From positions 1 to 44,930 of the forward strand of contig JAAAUF010000070.1 of the NCBI GenBank assembly GCA_015499985.1: DNA of 44,930 nt, written 5' to 3'. The translations under genes and the position numbers were made by a program. The notes below the pieces were generated by a model that was not told the DNA's origin, searched no databases, and was given only the letters and a program-made list of their open reading frames with translations. Below, piece by piece: positions 1-11,850 of the stretch (position 1 is its first letter; each line of letters begins with the position of its first letter). Source of the DNA: Haplosporangium gracile. Its lineage: Eukaryota; Mortierellomycota; Mortierellomycetes; Mortierellales; Mortierellaceae.

Positions 1-31
<31 letters not shown>

Positions 32-57
32 GCAACAACAACAACAGCAACAACATG
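1..57. repeat. (AAC)n trinucleotide repeat
   Basis: Near-perfect AAC repeat with two AGC interruptions, starting at the window edge. Read on the plus strand it is either poly-Asn with two Ser, ending Met-Phe-Glu-stop at 55-66, or poly-Gln in the third frame, where both interruptions are silent CAA-to-CAG changes. It may be the 3' end of a gene whose body lies left of the window, or plain microsatellite. The strand and coding status cannot be settled here. Confidence 0.8.
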
Positions 58-593
58 TTCGAATAAGGCCTTACGTTTGTCTGAGAGGGCGTTTTTTTTT
101 TGTATTCGAAGACAGGTGAAGGGATGATGTTACTGAGTGCTCTGTGTTCGTTTGTTAGAGCTGTGAAGGTATCGTATTTTTTTTTTGTAAAGGAAGAGAA
201 TCTTTGTATGTGCTGAGTGACAATTGAGAAAGTGTTTTTGTGTGTGTGTGTGTGTGAGAGAGAAAATAGAGAGCGTGTGTGGAAATGTGCCTGTGTGGAA
301 ATGTGCGTGTGAGAAAGCGGCAAAAAAAGAAGAAAGAAAAGGAAGGGAGGAGGGAAGAAGTAAAAGGCGCTGGAAATGAAAAGCAGGCGAAGACAAATGG
401 CACTGTAGTCGACAATTCAAGGCTTGTGTGGATGCACAGCATGAAATCACGTGCATTACTCGCCATCTCAATGCATGCATGCGCAACATAGCAGCATGAG
501 CAATTTTTTTTCTTTAGTGTTTTATTCTCGAACACAAAAATCGAGAAAAGGCGCTTTTTTTATACCCCTGCATCACTTGCCTCTTCCTTTTTT
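58..593. other. 3' flank of the histidine kinase gene, no gene seen
   Basis: No supported gene. It holds a GT/GA dinucleotide run at about 238-262, a purine-rich stretch at 310-400 and the poly(A) signal of the minus-strand kinase gene. Short open frames here are low-complexity and resemble nothing. Confidence 0.6.
521..526 (-). terminator. Poly(A) signal AATAAA of the histidine kinase gene
   Basis: The minus strand reads AATAAA about 68 bases downstream of the kinase stop codon, a usual distance for a fungal polyadenylation signal. The placement is seen; the use is inferred. Confidence 0.5.
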
Positions 594-3500
594 CTAATCT
601 ATCCACTGGTCTAGCATTGCCTCCAGGTCTGCCAGCTTGGTGGGCTTGCTCAGATACCCATTCATCCCTGCTGCCAGACACTTCTCTCTAGTCGAGGGGA
701 CTGCACTCGCCGTCAACGCAATGATCGGGATCTGCGCTGCAAAGCTCGATGACTGTCCAATCGCGCGAATCTCGCTCGCTGCCTCAAACCCACTCTTCAC
801 GGGCATGGCGCAGTCCATCAAAATTAGGTCGATCTTGGGCGGTTTGCTGCCACTGCTACCCGTTGGTTGCATGGTAGGGCTGTAGATTGAAGTAGTTCCC
901 AGTGCGGCTGCAAGTGTTGATGCGAGAGGGGTCGCATGGCCCTCAAAGTGTGTTGAAGATGTGGATGAAAGAGGCGATGCTGTCGTGGTCGAAGCAGCCG
1001 AAAAGGTTGATACTCCAGGTAGGTTCGAAGGCGATGACGCTTCTGTTTGGTCAAAGATATGACTCATGTTGCCATTGCTCTCTGGGATGACTAGCAAGCC
1101 TCCCTTGATCAAGTGGTGGCGCTGTTGATCGTATTCGTCCGCAGTATCCATCGAAACGTCTCCATCGGTATTGCCGGCGCCTGATTCCTCGCCATCCAAC
1201 CTTAACGACGCTGTACTCTCGCTCAACATAGCGACCTGTGAGTTGATAATGTCGACCGCCACCTGGCCGTTGCACGCTGAGAGAGTATCATATCCGAGCT
1301 TTTGTAGTTGGTATTGAACCACCTAATTAAACACATAGGAGAAGATGAATTATCAGTGAACTGCGTGGTAATTCAAAAGCACAAGCCTAAAAGACAAAAC
1401 AACGCAAATGATACTTACTCTCAGGTTGATGATGTTGTCCTCAACGCAGAGAACGCATTTCCCTCTACGCTCGCGTTTGCCTGCTGCAGCCCTTGCAGCC
1501 CGATTACTGAACGCCGGGTTACTCCGTGTTGTTGGTTTGGAGTCATCTGTCAATGTTCCTGCCGAGCTCTTTAGACCAGAGGTAGTTCGAGCAAGTCGCA
1601 TTGTCAGTGGTGGCGTGTCGACTGGTTTCGAGGCAGGAATGTCCATCTTTCGATCGCTCTCAGATCCTGCATCGGTGGAGGGTTGAAGAATTCTGTTCAC
1701 ATGAAGTCGAGTTTTGTTGAAGTTACCTCTGGCGATTGTGTCTGCTTCGCCTTCTGGGTCGAGTAAGGAAGATTCGGGAGTGTTCTTGTTGTAGTAGTTG
1801 TCGGTGTCGTAGTCGCTCGAAACAAGGCTCAAATTTCCGTCTGCTGGGATGACTTGGCTCGCGCTTGTATCTGTGGCTCTGTCGGAATGAACCTGGGCTG
1901 CTTGACGTCGAGCCTCCACCGACGCCTCCTGACGCTGTTGTCGAGCTAACGCGAAAGCGTCGGTCATCTGCAGACACTCCACAACTCGATCAGGCTTGAC
2001 GGGTTTGACGACGTAGCGGCAGTGAAGAGTATCCTCCAAACCGTTGGCTCGGATCCTCTTGACCATATCTCTCGCCAAGGATCGACCTTGAGGCGACGAG
2101 AAGATTACCAGGACAATGGACAGAATGTGATCTTTGTAGTGCTGGTCGTCTTTCATCTTTGCCTTTGCGTTCCTCTCCTTAAAAATCTCCCCTAAGGCTC
2201 TTGCAGTCTCCACTGTGGCTTCGACGGTATTTGAGCGGGTGCATAAGAAAAAGTGCGCGTTAGGTCTGTGGTTGGCAGTCAAGACGGCGCCATCTGCTCC
2301 AAGTAGATGAGGATTCCGTGCCTGTTCATCCTGGACGACTGTCTCGAAATTCTCGTAGAGCGTGACCTGCACTCCTTGCTGGCTCAAAATCCAGCCAAGT
2401 TGTTGCCTTGATTCAGTCAACGGCTCCACCACTACAGCGCGAGTTTCGAGAGCCAACTCAGCGGAAAGTATCGGATGGACTGCCAGGGATCGAGCTGGGC
2501 GAGGCTTGGTTGAGACAGAGACCAGAGCCACGGGCCACGTGAAGTAAAACGTGGAGCCTTGCCCGACTTTGGACGTGACACCTAGGATGCCGCCGTTCAT
2601 CATCACAAGGTGCTTGCTAATGGCCAGCCCTAGTGTAATGAGGTGATTTGTTTAGAAGAACGTAAGTTGAATGGAATCGTAACTAAACCAATCATCGTGC
2701 GCCCTCTCTTTTCCCATGGAAAATTCTGTTTGACCGATATTCTGGTTCTGTAGTCAAACTTAAAAATGCAGAAGAGTACAATCATAACTTACCAAGACCA
2801 GTGCCACCAAACCGCCTTGTCATCGATTGATCGACCTGAGCAAAGCTCTTGAAAATGTTGTTCTTCAAAAAGTCCGGATCAATCCCAATGCCAGTGTCCG
2901 TCACCTCAAAGTGGAACGTCGTCAGTGTCACTGTCGCATCTAGGGGAAATGGCTCCGGATAGTGGACTCGAGGGTGCGTTGCTTGCTGTTGCTGTGATCC
3001 ATCTGCTGGTATCTCGCCAGGAAGACTCGTGCTCGTGTTTTTGGCAACTGAACAACGAATCATCACCTTGCCGTTTGCCGTGAACTTGACTGCGTTGCCA
3101 ATCAAGTTCATGATGACCTGCTGAAGGCGATCGCCGTCTGTCCAGATCGACATTCCTTGCTCTAACAAGGTCTCCAGTCGTTCCAGATCCTCAGAGGGCT
3201 CCAGGATCAAGTCTACCTCCTTTCGACCGGCCTTGTCAGCAAAAATACGGACCGACTGCTCCAGCGTTTCCGTTAATGCGGAGCATTCCTTGATGCTCAG
3301 ACTCATAGCTCCTGCTTCCAATTTGGCCGTGTCCAAAAGATCGTTGATGACACTCAGTGCGACATCGCTTGTAATCTGCATAATCTTAACCATATCGCGC
3401 TGCTCACTGGTCAAATTGTAATCTGTATCCTCCAACGCACTCAGTGCTCCCACAATGGCTCCAATAGGCTAGTTTTCAAGAAGCGGAGAAAAGGATATTA

Positions 3501-6500
3501 ATGTTAGAAGATCTAACCTGATGCGGACAAACCTGTAACTCACTGAGTGCAGACTTTCATTTCATGCGCTTGGACTTGTGCAAGTCAAGCGTGTGTACTT
3601 ACGGTGCGGAGTTCATGGCTTGTATTGGCCAAGATCTGGGTCTTGGCTTCATTGGCAGCGTGGGCTGCCTCCATCTCCACCTGCTGAGACTTCTTCAGCT
3701 CCCACAAGCTGGCATGGGCGATCGCCAGTGAGATCTGATTTGCGGTCTGCTCAAACAACAGTCTTTCGCTCTGCGACCAATCTCGCGTATCGGCATCCCG
3801 CGAGGCCAGAAGGTAGCCCCAGATCTTGTTGTTGTAGATCAGCGGAACACTAATGAAGCTTTTGGCCCCATAGACTGAATGCACAAAGTTAGTGACTGTC
3901 CGCAGTTCACCCGCCGTATCGTGCTCACCACTCTGGACCCTCGACTCAGGAACCTCCAGTCCCTTGGGGTAGAGGCGATCCATTGTTGGTGTCAACACCT
4001 TAGGCTGTCCGACCTTGGCGATCTCGGCGACATACCGGACCCAGTGCTGACCGGTCTCCTCGTCTGTTGCTCGAAAGCGACAGATGCGGATGGCATTGCA
4101 CCGGATCACCTTAAAGAGCTCCATCGCAGCTGTATCAAAAATTTGAGGCAGCGAGAGTCCACTGCGGATGCGGACCGAGATAGAGTAGATCAATTGTTTC
4201 ATCTCCAATGCGTGGCGCTGTTCCCGGATCAACTCATGGCGAAGGTCTGAGAGACGAATGGACGAACGGACACGGGCAAGCAACTCCCTGGTGGAAAATG
4301 GCTTGACCAGACAATCATCAGCGCCCAGGTCCAATCCCTCCACATTAGCTTCTTCACCCGCACGGGCCGACAACAAAATAAACGGTGTCATCATGGTCGT
4401 CGTGTCGTTACGAAGGCGCTGCAAAAGCTCGTAGCCGTTCATGTTTGGCATCGCCACATCTATACAGTTGAAAGGATCAAAACGCATAGGTGAGCACATG
4501 CGGTAGCAACATCAGGTACAAACTCGGTCAAATGATATGTTCACGACTAGGTGTCCCCTACCACTCAAAATGAGATCGATCCGCTTGCCCTGCTTTAGAC
4601 GCTCAGAAATCACTCGGAGCGCATCCAGCCCATCAACGGCGCAGCGAACTCGGAAATCCTTGCCAAGAATCTCTCGAAGATACGCGCGCATATCGTTGTT
4701 GTCATCGACAACAACAATGTAGCTCCTTCTCAGCTTACTCCGATTCATTGGGCTATCGTCCTTGGGCTCCTCCGACAGTTCGTTCCTCTGGGTCTGAGCT
4801 CCTCCATTGGCGCCATTTTCAATCACGATCGGCCCAAACAACGACTCTGAGGCTGGAAGCGCCTTCGGTGTGGGTGAGTCCAGCTTGCTCATCTTTGGAC
4901 TTTGCACCACTGAAGAGGATCGGCGAGGCAAAAGTGGGTCGAGGTCGGACGTGAGTTCATGTGCGAGATCGGGCAGATCCATCAAAATCTTGGAAATCTC
5001 TCCTTCGTCCAAGTTCAACGTAGAGACCTCATAGTCAGAGTTAGAAATTTCAATGGAGTCCTGACGATCGCGCATGTATTCAACGCCGAGGCTGTTGTCT
5101 TCATCCTCTAGTTTCTCTTCCTCTGTCGAGTCTGTTCCTGAAGCCGTCAAAGTCGAGCCGGGCAAGGATTTTTGAGAGATCCACTGAGTCGCCTCCTCAA
5201 CGAACATTGATGCGTCGGTCCTATTATTCAATATGTCATCGCGAGGTGCCCTGAGGAGCGGGTTGGTCGGCTTGGAGTCGCCCAGTTTGATCTGCGAGCT
5301 GGGGTGATGGCTCCGTCCGGAGGGAATCCACAGATGGAAACAAGTGCCCTTGTCGACTGCCGACGTTACTGATACATATCCACCATGCACTTCCGTCAGC
5401 TCCTTGACCAAGGACAGTCCGATTCCTGTGCCTTCGTGAGACCGCGACTGCTTGTTCTCAATGCGGTTGAAGCGTCCAAATAGTGTATCCAGATGTTCGG
5501 CGGCGATTCCTACTCCAGTGTCCTTGACGTCGACTGCTACGCCATCACGGCCATTTTTGCCTTTGCAGGGGTACTGGTGAACCGTAACGGAGCCCTCCCA
5601 TGTATGTTTGAAAGCATTACCGATCAGGTTGAGAATGATTCCGCTCCACATTGCACGGTCCACCCAAATGCCTCCTGGAAGATCATCAAGACTCTCGCAG
5701 ATGATGTTGTACTGCAAATTGAATCCATGCGCGACGCTCTCAAAGTTGGCGGAGATCTCTCGTGTGGCTTTGGGCAGATCGGTTTCCTCAAAAATGGCCT
5801 GGCTCTTCCCCGCCTCGATCCTTGAAAACTGAAGTAAGGTGTTGACCAGCTTTAGCAGTCGTCGTGAGTTTCTCTTAACCATCTCTAAACTGGGGCGGGT
5901 AGAAGCATGCTCTGGCGTCTGGTTCAAGACATCGTCCAGCGGCGCGAGCATCAATGTCAAGGGAGCTATCGGTGACAGACGAGAAGTAAAAGTCAAGTTA
6001 AATAGGCATACTATGAATGTTCACGAAGCCAGAATTCGTCTTGTGCTCAAGCTCAACTTACTTCGCAACTCGTGAGAGATGTTTTGAAAGAACGAAATTT
6101 TGGCCTTGTTGAGCTCAAACAGGGCCTCCGTACTCTTGCGTTCCTCCTCACGAGAACGTCCAAAGTGAAGCAAGGAAGCAATATTGGCGACCAAAAGGGC
6201 CAAAAAGTCAAGATATTGGTTGTCGAGCATTCGGAAAGGGTTGATTCCCACAATCAGAACGGTAGTGATCCTTGATTCCAACACAGACGGGTTCTCGAGG
6301 ATAGGAAGCAACAGGGCCCTGGCAAGCTTGTGAGTCGACTTTGGGAGAGTAACCAACCGAGGAATTCCGTCTGCAAGAACCGACCGGACTGGCCATGCCC
6401 AAGGATCGTCGTAGATCGGAGAGGCGGGATCGAGAGGTTCGTACTCTTCCGGGGTGAGAAGTAGGGAGTCGGGGATGTGTCGAGTTGAGCATGTCTTTGA

Positions 6501-9500
6501 AAAGACCTTCTCCTTGACCCCACCATAGTCGATAGACTTGAGATGTCGATCGAACGATGTACTGCAAAGAATAGCAGACTGGGGAACGCGTCGCGTATTT
6601 TTTTTGCCTGAGGGAACACCAACAGAAAAATGTGAGCGGATCAATTTCACAGTCAAAGACGCACAAACAGCACCTTGTCCAGGCTCCAATCCTGTACCTG
6701 CGATATATCCTGTCGTAAGGAAGTCACCGTGTGCCGAAGGTGAGGGGATCGGTGGTGGATGTGGAGGCAGGAAGCTGCCATGCGTAAGAATCGGCGTTGT
6801 TTCTTTGGCCGGTTCCTGCGTCTTATAAACGATCGAGAATGGGATGTCGAGGTTGTTGGATTCCTGTAGGATGGTGGTAATCATGGAATACGCTCCATTG
6901 ATGGATTGGATAAGCGGCGCCTGTTTACTGAATTGGTTCAGAGTCATCAATCGCCGTTGGTTGAGAATCGACTGGGTGACTTCTTGGACAAATGAGAGGA
7001 TCCCTCCGATAGAACCATCCCGTAAAAAGATTGGTGAGAACGTGAAATCAAAGTAGCACTCTTCCTCGTACCCTTCGCTATTTGAGCCGTGAAAATTGCA
7101 ATGAAAAATTCAGCAAGTTAGCGCGAAATTAATTAACAACCTGTTACTCAAAAGCATTCCCATATTCCATCGAGGATCATTAGTCGGGCCGAACGCGAAC
7201 ACAAAGTCAATGAAATGATACTTTACCGGTGTAGATCCAAACGAAGGCCCTTGTTGTCGCTGCCGCGGCCGAGTTTCTTCACTTCAGCCATCTGTGGACC
7301 AAGGACATCCCAGATTTCACTCCAAACAGTTGCTCCAGGTTGACCCATTGCTATTCAAGAAATACACAGTCATTTTCATCACTGTTAAGATTTATACACA
7401 TGACAGCCAGGTCTTTTTGAAGACATCATACGTAACGACTTCACACCATCAAAAAGCAACTGGATTCTTTGACATCAAGAACACATCTGCACCATCTGCA
7501 AGTGTACGCCGAAGTCGCATAGGAAAGCGCTGAAAGGCTACAATCTTTAACATGAGATGCAAAAAAGTCGATTTTTTACCGAGGGGATGTTTCTGCTTCA
7601 GTATCGGCCGCCATGCCTATGATGAGCAAACAACCGTGGATGAAAGAGATGAGAAACAATGATGATGTTAGCGTTATAGCTGACCAGGTGTCACTGCAAG
7701 GCGTGTTATTTTCTTCGTACTTGTTCGCCATAATGTGCATTTTTCTCTGACTGATTTGTTGACTGAACAGTCCCTCGACCCGGAGCGATATCACAACTGC
7801 TCACTGAGCAGGCCACGTCAGTGCTGCTGTCCTTTGGTTTCCTTTTTTTTCTCCCACCCTCCGCGAGCGGCGATGACAAACGGCGGCGGCCGAAAAATTG
7901 TCGAATGTTTCTAGTGCTCATTCTCAAAAGAAGACCAAGGATCGGGGCTGTTTGCCCGACCGCTTTTAGAGTTGCACACCAATCACGGCCATTTGTTGTC
8001 GAGGCCAACTTTCCTGCCTGTCGCAAACAGAAAACAAGAATAGGAAAACACTAAAAACAACAAAGAAGTACAAAAAAATAAACAAAGCAGAACCCCCCTC
8101 GCTTACAGACCAAATTGTTCAGTGCGCGCAATCGCCTTAATAAAGTACGATTTGTTCACTCGTGTATCCATCACTCATTTCAATGCCCACGTCTTTCATC
8201 CGGCACCGCAAGCCTTTTTAATTTTTTTTCTTTCTGTTTCCTCGCCCTTCTCTCTTCATCTTTTGGATATTGTAAAGAGGGATGTAGAAATGAATGACTC
8301 TAAAAAACAAATACCCCAGTCGCGTTCCTGTTTTCGGGTGTGCCATCATCTTAATTCTTTCCTTTTATGGTCAAGCCTGTTGTAGTATTTCACTGTCACT
8401 CAATACACTGTCATTTTCTACCTCAACCAACAACCACAACCACAACAGCAAAAATACCAGTGAAAAAAATAACCCGTCCAATAAACGAGAACTGAGTGCA
8501 GTACTTACGTCGTTATAGATGAGAAGACATTGTTCGCCCCAGTAGATGGCCAAGGGAGAAGCAGAGCGCAGCAGCATTGGCATCAGAAACGACAGTTCCA
8601 CAGGCCAGCTCGATCGAGGACCAAGTCCTGTTGTACTCCAGTCCTTTGAGTTGACCAGTGATTCCACTGAAGCCTCCTTCTGCTGGTCCGCCGGTCTCGT
8701 CTCAACCTGATCCAAGTTTAATGATGGAGAAATTCCTGCCCGCACATGTGGAGCTCTGGTGGGATCGACAGCAGGTGTGACTTGTCCAGCATCGCCAGAC
8801 TGACGGGAGGGCGTGTCCAGGGGTATGGTCTGGCAGTGTCCGTCGCTCAAGACCCTTTCTTCGCTCGACTTCATGTTGGCCTGCTGATCGGCAGAATTGA
8901 CCAACGGTGCAAAACCAAAGACTGTTGTCCTTGATCCAATCGATACACTCTCGCCTGCCGCCCTAGCCGCTACATCTGATTGAATTTGTTGCGCCTCTGC
9001 TGTCCGCTGGACGAGATTGGGATCCAGTTGCTGGTCATGCACGGCGTGGTGAACAGGCATCTGGGTCGAGTTTGAGGATGAAGTGAAAAAAGTTGTCGAA
9101 AGAGGCGGTGAAATCAATCCCACATCCATCTTGGACCATCCGTTCACTGCTGAGCCAGGCAGTAGAGAGGTTGTTCCACCACTGGGTGTGGAAGAGCCGT
9201 TGGGCAGATGCGCCCGTGGTCGAGGAAGGAGATTGGATGCTGCAAAGTAAGGATGCACGTCATCTTCATTGGATTGCTGCTCACCAGCGTCGACGGTCGA
9301 TAGTGCGTGGGGTACTTGTGATGGAGGTTGCTGAATAGGATCAATATCCATGGTATCACTTGGCGTGGTGCTGACTATCGGGGAGAGTTCGTCAATGGAT
9401 ATGCCAGACGGCATCTTACCAGGTTCGGATACGACATTGACAGCGGGTGTGTGAAGGATGGTTTGGAAGGGCACGGCGACCTTCTCTGAGGTGGTCGGTT

Positions 9501-10053
9501 GGTTGAGGAGATTGATGGAGAGTTGGTTGACTGTTGGGAAGGGAACAGACGAAGCGAGGGCATAGACGGTAGGGGCCTTTGTGGAGGGCAGTTGCTCAGC
9601 AACGAGAGCAGGGTGCAATATGATCATTTTTTGTCGGAGAGGGTTTGACGACGGCCCATAATGGTGGTGGTGGGAGTTGTTACTACTGTCTGATTGTGTG
9701 GTAGTGTTGCTGTTTATTAATTGTTGTTGGTAAAATTCCTCTTCCGGCTGTTGTTGTTGTTCTTCCTGCTGTTGTTGCTGCTGAGCTTGGCGTCTCTGTA
9801 CCTGCTGTTGCTGCTGTGCCACTACAGAGGTGAAGAGGTCACTGTCGGCGTTGCGAGCCTTGTCGTCGTTGTTGGGACCGACTGTTTGTGGCTCAAATAA
9901 AAAGTCGCCATTGTCGACGAGACGAAGGCCGCTTGGGGTGGTGGTGATGGACGAGTTTTCAGTGTCCATGTCGCTTGTGTCGAGTGATGCGACGACCCGT
10001 TGGGTGTCGGGGTCGATCTCGGAGGGAGCACGAGATAAATTGTCTGATTCCAT
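594..10053 (-). CDS. Double hybrid histidine kinase with two kinase modules in tandem
   Basis: Nine exons on the minus strand: 10053-8509, 7616-7580, 7350-7227, 7077-6062, 5965-4562, 4459-3603, 3468-2793, 2629-1419, 1322-594. All phases close, giving 2532 residues. Order: a disordered Gln/Ser/Pro-rich N-terminus (1-465); PAS (about 470-600; motif RPILKQKHPLAMGQPG); kinase 1 with phospho-acceptor His904 (SHELRT), N-box near 1020-1028, DTGVG at 1056-1060, GTGIGL at 1086-1091; receiver 1 with Asp1328-1329, phospho-acceptor Asp1376 and Lys1428; GAF-like region (about 1480-1640); kinase 2 with His1657, N-box Asn1782, DTGIG near 1852 and GTGLG near 1883; a degenerate receiver-like stretch (about 1905-2060); C-terminal receiver with Asp2284, Asp2460 and Lys2516. 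Such proteins run intracellular His-Asp phosphorelays that usually feed an Ypd1-type carrier. No transmembrane segment is evident, so it is probably soluble. The signal sensed is unknown. Both kinases and both main receivers keep their key residues. Confidence 0.93.
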
Positions 10054-10560
10054 ATGGCTGTGAATTCTGTTAGGTAGGATCTACTTTTTTATGTTGTTTG
10101 GTCAGCGCAAAGGAGGAGGGAGTGAGGAAAGGAAGGAAGAAGGAAGGAAGTAGTGGTTGTGAATGGACCTGGCTGGTGTGGAAGGGAGTGCGAGTGAGTA
10201 AGTGAGTTGGTGTAGGAATGAACTGTGGGCGAGCTCGTGTTGACGAAGGAAGAAAGAAATAACGCGAGTGTGGAGCGAGAGGATGAAGGAAGGAAGGAAA
10301 AGGAGGGAAAAGTCGAAGAGGGAGGAGTGAGAGGAGAGAGAGGGAGAGAGAGGGGGAGAAGGGAAAAGAAAAAGGAAAATGGTGACAGGAAGAAGAAAAA
10401 AGAGAAAGTAGCATATGTGTCCAATCAATCAGCGCGAAGGAAGAAAAATAAGGGGCATTCGCGAGTGGGTAGGGAGGGGTGGCTGATCAAGGCCAAGCCG
10501 TTGGGTCGGAACATGACACGAAAAAAAAAAAAAAAAAAAGAATGAATGAATAGTCGAACG
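10054..10560 (-). promoter_or_regulatory. CT-rich 5' region of the histidine kinase gene
   Basis: The plus strand is almost pure purine from about 10104 to 10420, so the kinase coding strand is a long CT tract just upstream of its ATG. CT-rich blocks near transcription starts are common in fungal promoters. A run of 19 A sits at 10521-10539. The role is inferred from position and composition. Confidence 0.4.
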
Positions 10561-10642
10561 TGTATCAAAACACACACAAACATCACGACCAACTTAATCA
10601 TGGACTAAGGACAAGAATCAGCCACGCCGTGCACCCTTCTCG

Positions 10643-10650
10643 TTTTTATA
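10643..10650 (-). promoter_or_regulatory. Possible TATA box of the histidine kinase gene
   Basis: The minus strand reads TATAAAAA about 590 bases upstream of the kinase ATG. If used, the 5' UTR would be about 560 nt and would include the CT tract. The distance is long, so this is weak. Confidence 0.25.
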
Positions 10651-11602
10651 GCCACGGAATGATGGTAAAATTATTCCCTCCATTCCCCAGCCCTTCTTCT
10701 CTTCTCCTTCTTCTTCTTTTCGTTTCGTTTCCCTTCCTCTTTCTACGCCGTTCTTTTCTTTCTTGTCGCTTCATTATTTCTCTCGCCGACAGAAGGGTCC
10801 CAAGGAAAAAATCTAGAGTCCGCATCTTGTCATCTTGTCGATAAAGTTCACACAAGATTTCTTCCAAGTTCCCCCAGCTCCAATCGTCCATACACCACAT
10901 CGTCCGCGTCGAAACTCTATTCTTCTCCTGCTCTGCACCCTCTTCTCTGTACTTTCTCCCGATCCCCCGATTCAGTTCAATTCAAACGATCTTTTTAACC
11001 TGATAAAAATTACTGCATCGACATGTTCATGCCGACGCCCAAATCCATCTTGTTGTGCACACAAGCATGTCCAGCTAAAACCAAAATACCCCATCCGCGC
11101 TGTAAACTGTCTTTGTTTTGGCAGTGACTGTGCCCCATCTCCCCCGCCAGTCCAGATCCTATAGCATTCCTCCCCTCTGGCGATTCAGCAACACGAAATT
11201 TCAATTTTGATTTCACGCCTTTACCGTAAACAACCACAATCACCACTTTCGACACATTAGCTGGCTGGCTGTGGACGTTTTGTCTAATCGCCTCCCACTT
11301 TGCTTTGCTTACGCTCACTTTTCACCTCATCCTTCGTCACGGTCCGCAGTATGACCCGTGCATTCAATAAAAAGCACCATCTCACAACTCAACATACCGG
11401 GCCCCGCATCGTTTTATCCCCTCGCTTTCCCTTGATTTTTTATAATGATATCCGCAGGGGCCATAATTTTTTTTTTAGTGCATTTTGTTGGTGTTAGCAC
11501 CAACTCCCGTCTTGTGTGTTTTCGGAGAAAGCAGTTATCGGGTAAAGAAGGCAGATCCCTTGTCATCGACGTTGATGTTGCATTTGCTTATCCCCTTTAG
11601 TG

Positions 11603-11612
11603 NNNNNNNNNN
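11603..11612. other. Assembly gap (10 N) next to homopolymers
   Basis: Ten N bases are followed directly by a run of about 10 C and then 9 T. The true length of missing sequence is unknown. It lies between genes, about 240 bases beyond the RA-PH stop codon, so no coding exon called here is interrupted. Confidence 0.98.
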
Positions 11613-11850
11613 CCCCCCCCCCTTTTTTTTTCCCCCTTGCAATCTTTGCCGGATGTGCATGTGAATCACAATCAACAGAGGGTATTTAAAATGTGATCTC
11701 TTCACGTCAGTCCCCTTCCCTAGCATAAAAACTAACAAACGTATTGACTGCGTTAAATTTTCCATAATCACAATGCTTGTAAACGAGATAATAATATACA
11801 TTTGTACTCTTGGAGTTACAACATAAAATACAAAATAAATGAGAGGTATT

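Larger units (their letters stand above)
10561..11850. other. Intergenic: kinase promoter side and RA-PH 3' flank
   Basis: No supported gene on either strand. Plus-strand open frames across 10560-11164 lack recognisable domains and are rich in Ser/Pro/Leu from CT-rich DNA. The part next to 11850 should hold the 3' UTR of the minus-strand RA-PH gene; no clear AATAAA was found there. Confidence 0.5.

Noticed and set aside
594..10053. Two separate histidine kinase genes instead of one
   Set aside because: The splice phases run unbroken through the junction between modules (receiver 1, GAF, kinase 2), with no stop or promoter-like gap between them.
10089..10545. Several overlapping long frames on both strands upstream of the kinase
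   Set aside because: They arise from purine/pyrimidine repeats (Ser/Phe/Leu/Pro on one strand, Glu/Lys/Arg/Gly on the other) and do not look like proteins.
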